NCBI RefSeq assembly: GCF_030252345.1
Contig: NZ_CP126980.1
Coordinates: 1,999,501 to 2,063,500, forward strand
Length of the DNA stretch: 64,000 nucleotides
Origin: Actinoplanes oblitus
GTDB taxonomy: Bacteria; Actinomycetota; Actinomycetes; Mycobacteriales; Micromonosporaceae
Direction: 5' to 3'
Part shown: positions 63,227 to 64,000 of the stretch, piece by piece
Layout: every line of letters starts with the position of its first letter
How positions within the stretch are numbered: position 1 is the first letter of the stretch
Position numbers and translations under genes: made by a program
Notes under the pieces: model-generated
What the model was told of the DNA's origin: nothing
Seen by the model: only the letters and a program-made list of their open reading frames with translations
Database searches by the model: none

Positions 63227-64000
63227 ATGTACGCCGTCGACTCTCCGGCGACCCGCGCGCAGAGCGGGCCGAGCGGATCCGGCGCGGAGCAACCGGTGAC
63301 CCGACACAAACGGCGCCGCCGCCGTGGCGGTGACGACGTCGTCATCCCCTGGCTGCTGTCCGGTCCGGCCCTGGTGCTCCTGGCCCTCCTGCTGGCCTAC
63401 CCGGTCGGGCGCATGCTCGTGCTGTCGTTCCAGAAGCTGGGGCTCAAGGAGCTCTGGACCGGCGCCGCCGCGCCGTTCGTCGGCGTGGACAACTACGTCA
63501 CGGTGCTCTCCGACAGCGTCTTCTGGTCGGTGGTGACCCGTACGGTCCTCTTCACCGCGGTGTCGGTGGTGCTCAGTGTGCTGATCGGCCTCGGCGTGGC
63601 GCTGCTGATGCGCCGGGTCAGCCGGACCGTCCGGCTCCTCATGATCATCGCGATGATGTTCGTCTGGGCGTTGCCCGCGCTGGTCCAGGCGCAGATCTTC
63701 AAGATGATGACCGACTCCGACGTCGGCGTGATCAACTACCTGATCGACAAGCTCCCGGGTGTCGAGTTCCAGAACCACTCCTGGTTCTTCACCCCGGTGC
63801 AGGGCTGGATCGTGATCACGTCCTGCGTGGTGTGGGCCGGCATCCCGTTCCTGGCGATCACCCTGAACGCCGGCCTGACCCAGGTGCCGAAGGAACTGAT
63901 GGAGGCCGCCACCGTCGACGGCGCCAACGCCTGGCAGGGGTTCAAGAACATCACCGTCCCGATCCTCAAGCCGCTGCTCGTGATCGTCACGACCCTGTCG
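63227..64000 (+). CDS. Sugar ABC transporter permease (MalF type), 3' truncated
   Basis: 258 codons from the ATG at 63227 (GAGAGAGGAAAG upstream) to the window edge. A basic N-terminus (RHKRRRRRGG) precedes the first membrane segment, as is common in actinobacterial MalF-type permeases. Five or six segments are visible. The EAA loop that contacts the ATPase is present: EAATVDGANAWQGFKNITVP. With the upstream binding protein and RpiR regulator it forms a CUT1-type carbohydrate importer; the partner permease should lie beyond the window. Confidence 0.92.
   Translation, partial: MYAVDSPATRAQSGPSGSGAEQPVTRHKRRRRRGGDDVVIPWLLSGPALVLLALLLAYPVGRMLVLSFQKLGLKELWTGAAAPFVGVDNYVTVLSDSVFWSVVTRTVLFTAVSVVLSVLIGLGVALLMRRVSRTVRLLMIIAMMFVWALPALVQAQIFKMMTDSDVGVINYLIDKLPGVEFQNHSWFFTPVQGWIVITSCVVWAGIPFLAITLNAGLTQVPKELMEAATVDGANAWQGFKNITVPILKPLLVIVTTLS

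Overview
The window is about 64 kb of very GC-rich, densely coded DNA. Codons almost always end in G or C, GTG and TTG starts are common, and genes are often coupled by ATGA or GTGA overlaps. The gene content points to a Gram-positive actinomycete, most likely of the Micromonosporaceae (Actinoplanes-like). Supporting families are a mycothiol-type maleylpyruvate isomerase fold, SufU-type Fe-S assembly, an ABC-F/small HTH/echA trio, a ferrochelatase with C-terminal cluster cysteines, an InhA-type enoyl reductase, an AcnR-like regulator with aconitase, acVLRF1, DUF2630, DUF3097 and a MurL/MurD2 pair. I see no tRNA, rRNA, CRISPR array, insertion sequence, integrase or phage gene. The window reads as ordinary chromosome with many single-gene or short operons.

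Layout. 0-9 kb: end of a suf operon (sufS-sufU-sufT), a DinB-fold enzyme, an orphan AbiEii-like nucleotidyltransferase fused to a novel-looking N-terminal half, an MFS exporter, a phosphatase, a kinase remnant, LysE, a VLRF1-type peptidyl-tRNA hydrolase and a membrane zinc protease. 9-17 kb: ABC-F, small HTH, enoyl-CoA hydratase-like, ABC exporter, then a minus-strand mug-SDR-XRE run. 17-24 kb: AcnR-like repressor, a HAD protein lacking its nucleophile, RIO kinase, TPR protein and aconitase. 24-37 kb: pullulanase, lipoprotein, Xaa-Pro peptidase, sugar kinase, FlK-like hot-dog protein, a PH-domain membrane pair and a MoxR-DUF58-VWA operon. 37-46 kb: two-component system, fabG-inhA-hemH-HAD run, and three Nudix genes. 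46-54 kb: MocR regulator/EamA exporter, serine hydrolase, NfeD-SPFH pair, RibD-like reductase and an rRNA methyltransferase. 54-64 kb: globin-reductase fusion, murL/murD2, and the start of a sugar ABC operon (RpiR regulator, binding protein, truncated permease).

The most distinctive structural feature is the intergenic DNA. Several gene junctions carry short tandem arrays (units of about 17, 32, 33, 52, 63 and 70 bp) or large inverted repeats. Most of the convergent junctions in the window hold such an array or a strong hairpin. A 63-64 bp unit with a shared core recurs at three separate places (16.8, 46.4 and 59.8 kb). The arrays look like terminator-type or insulator repeats particular to this lineage.

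Functionally, the clearest linked systems are: Fe-S assembly (sufSUT); aconitase with its AcnR-like repressor, which share a CCGTACGT-type palindrome; fatty-acid synthesis (fabG-inhA) followed by ferrochelatase; the MurD2/MurL route that makes D-glutamyl muropeptide without free D-glutamate; and carbohydrate uptake (RpiR-SBP-permease) with cytoplasmic debranching enzyme and sugar kinase elsewhere in the window.
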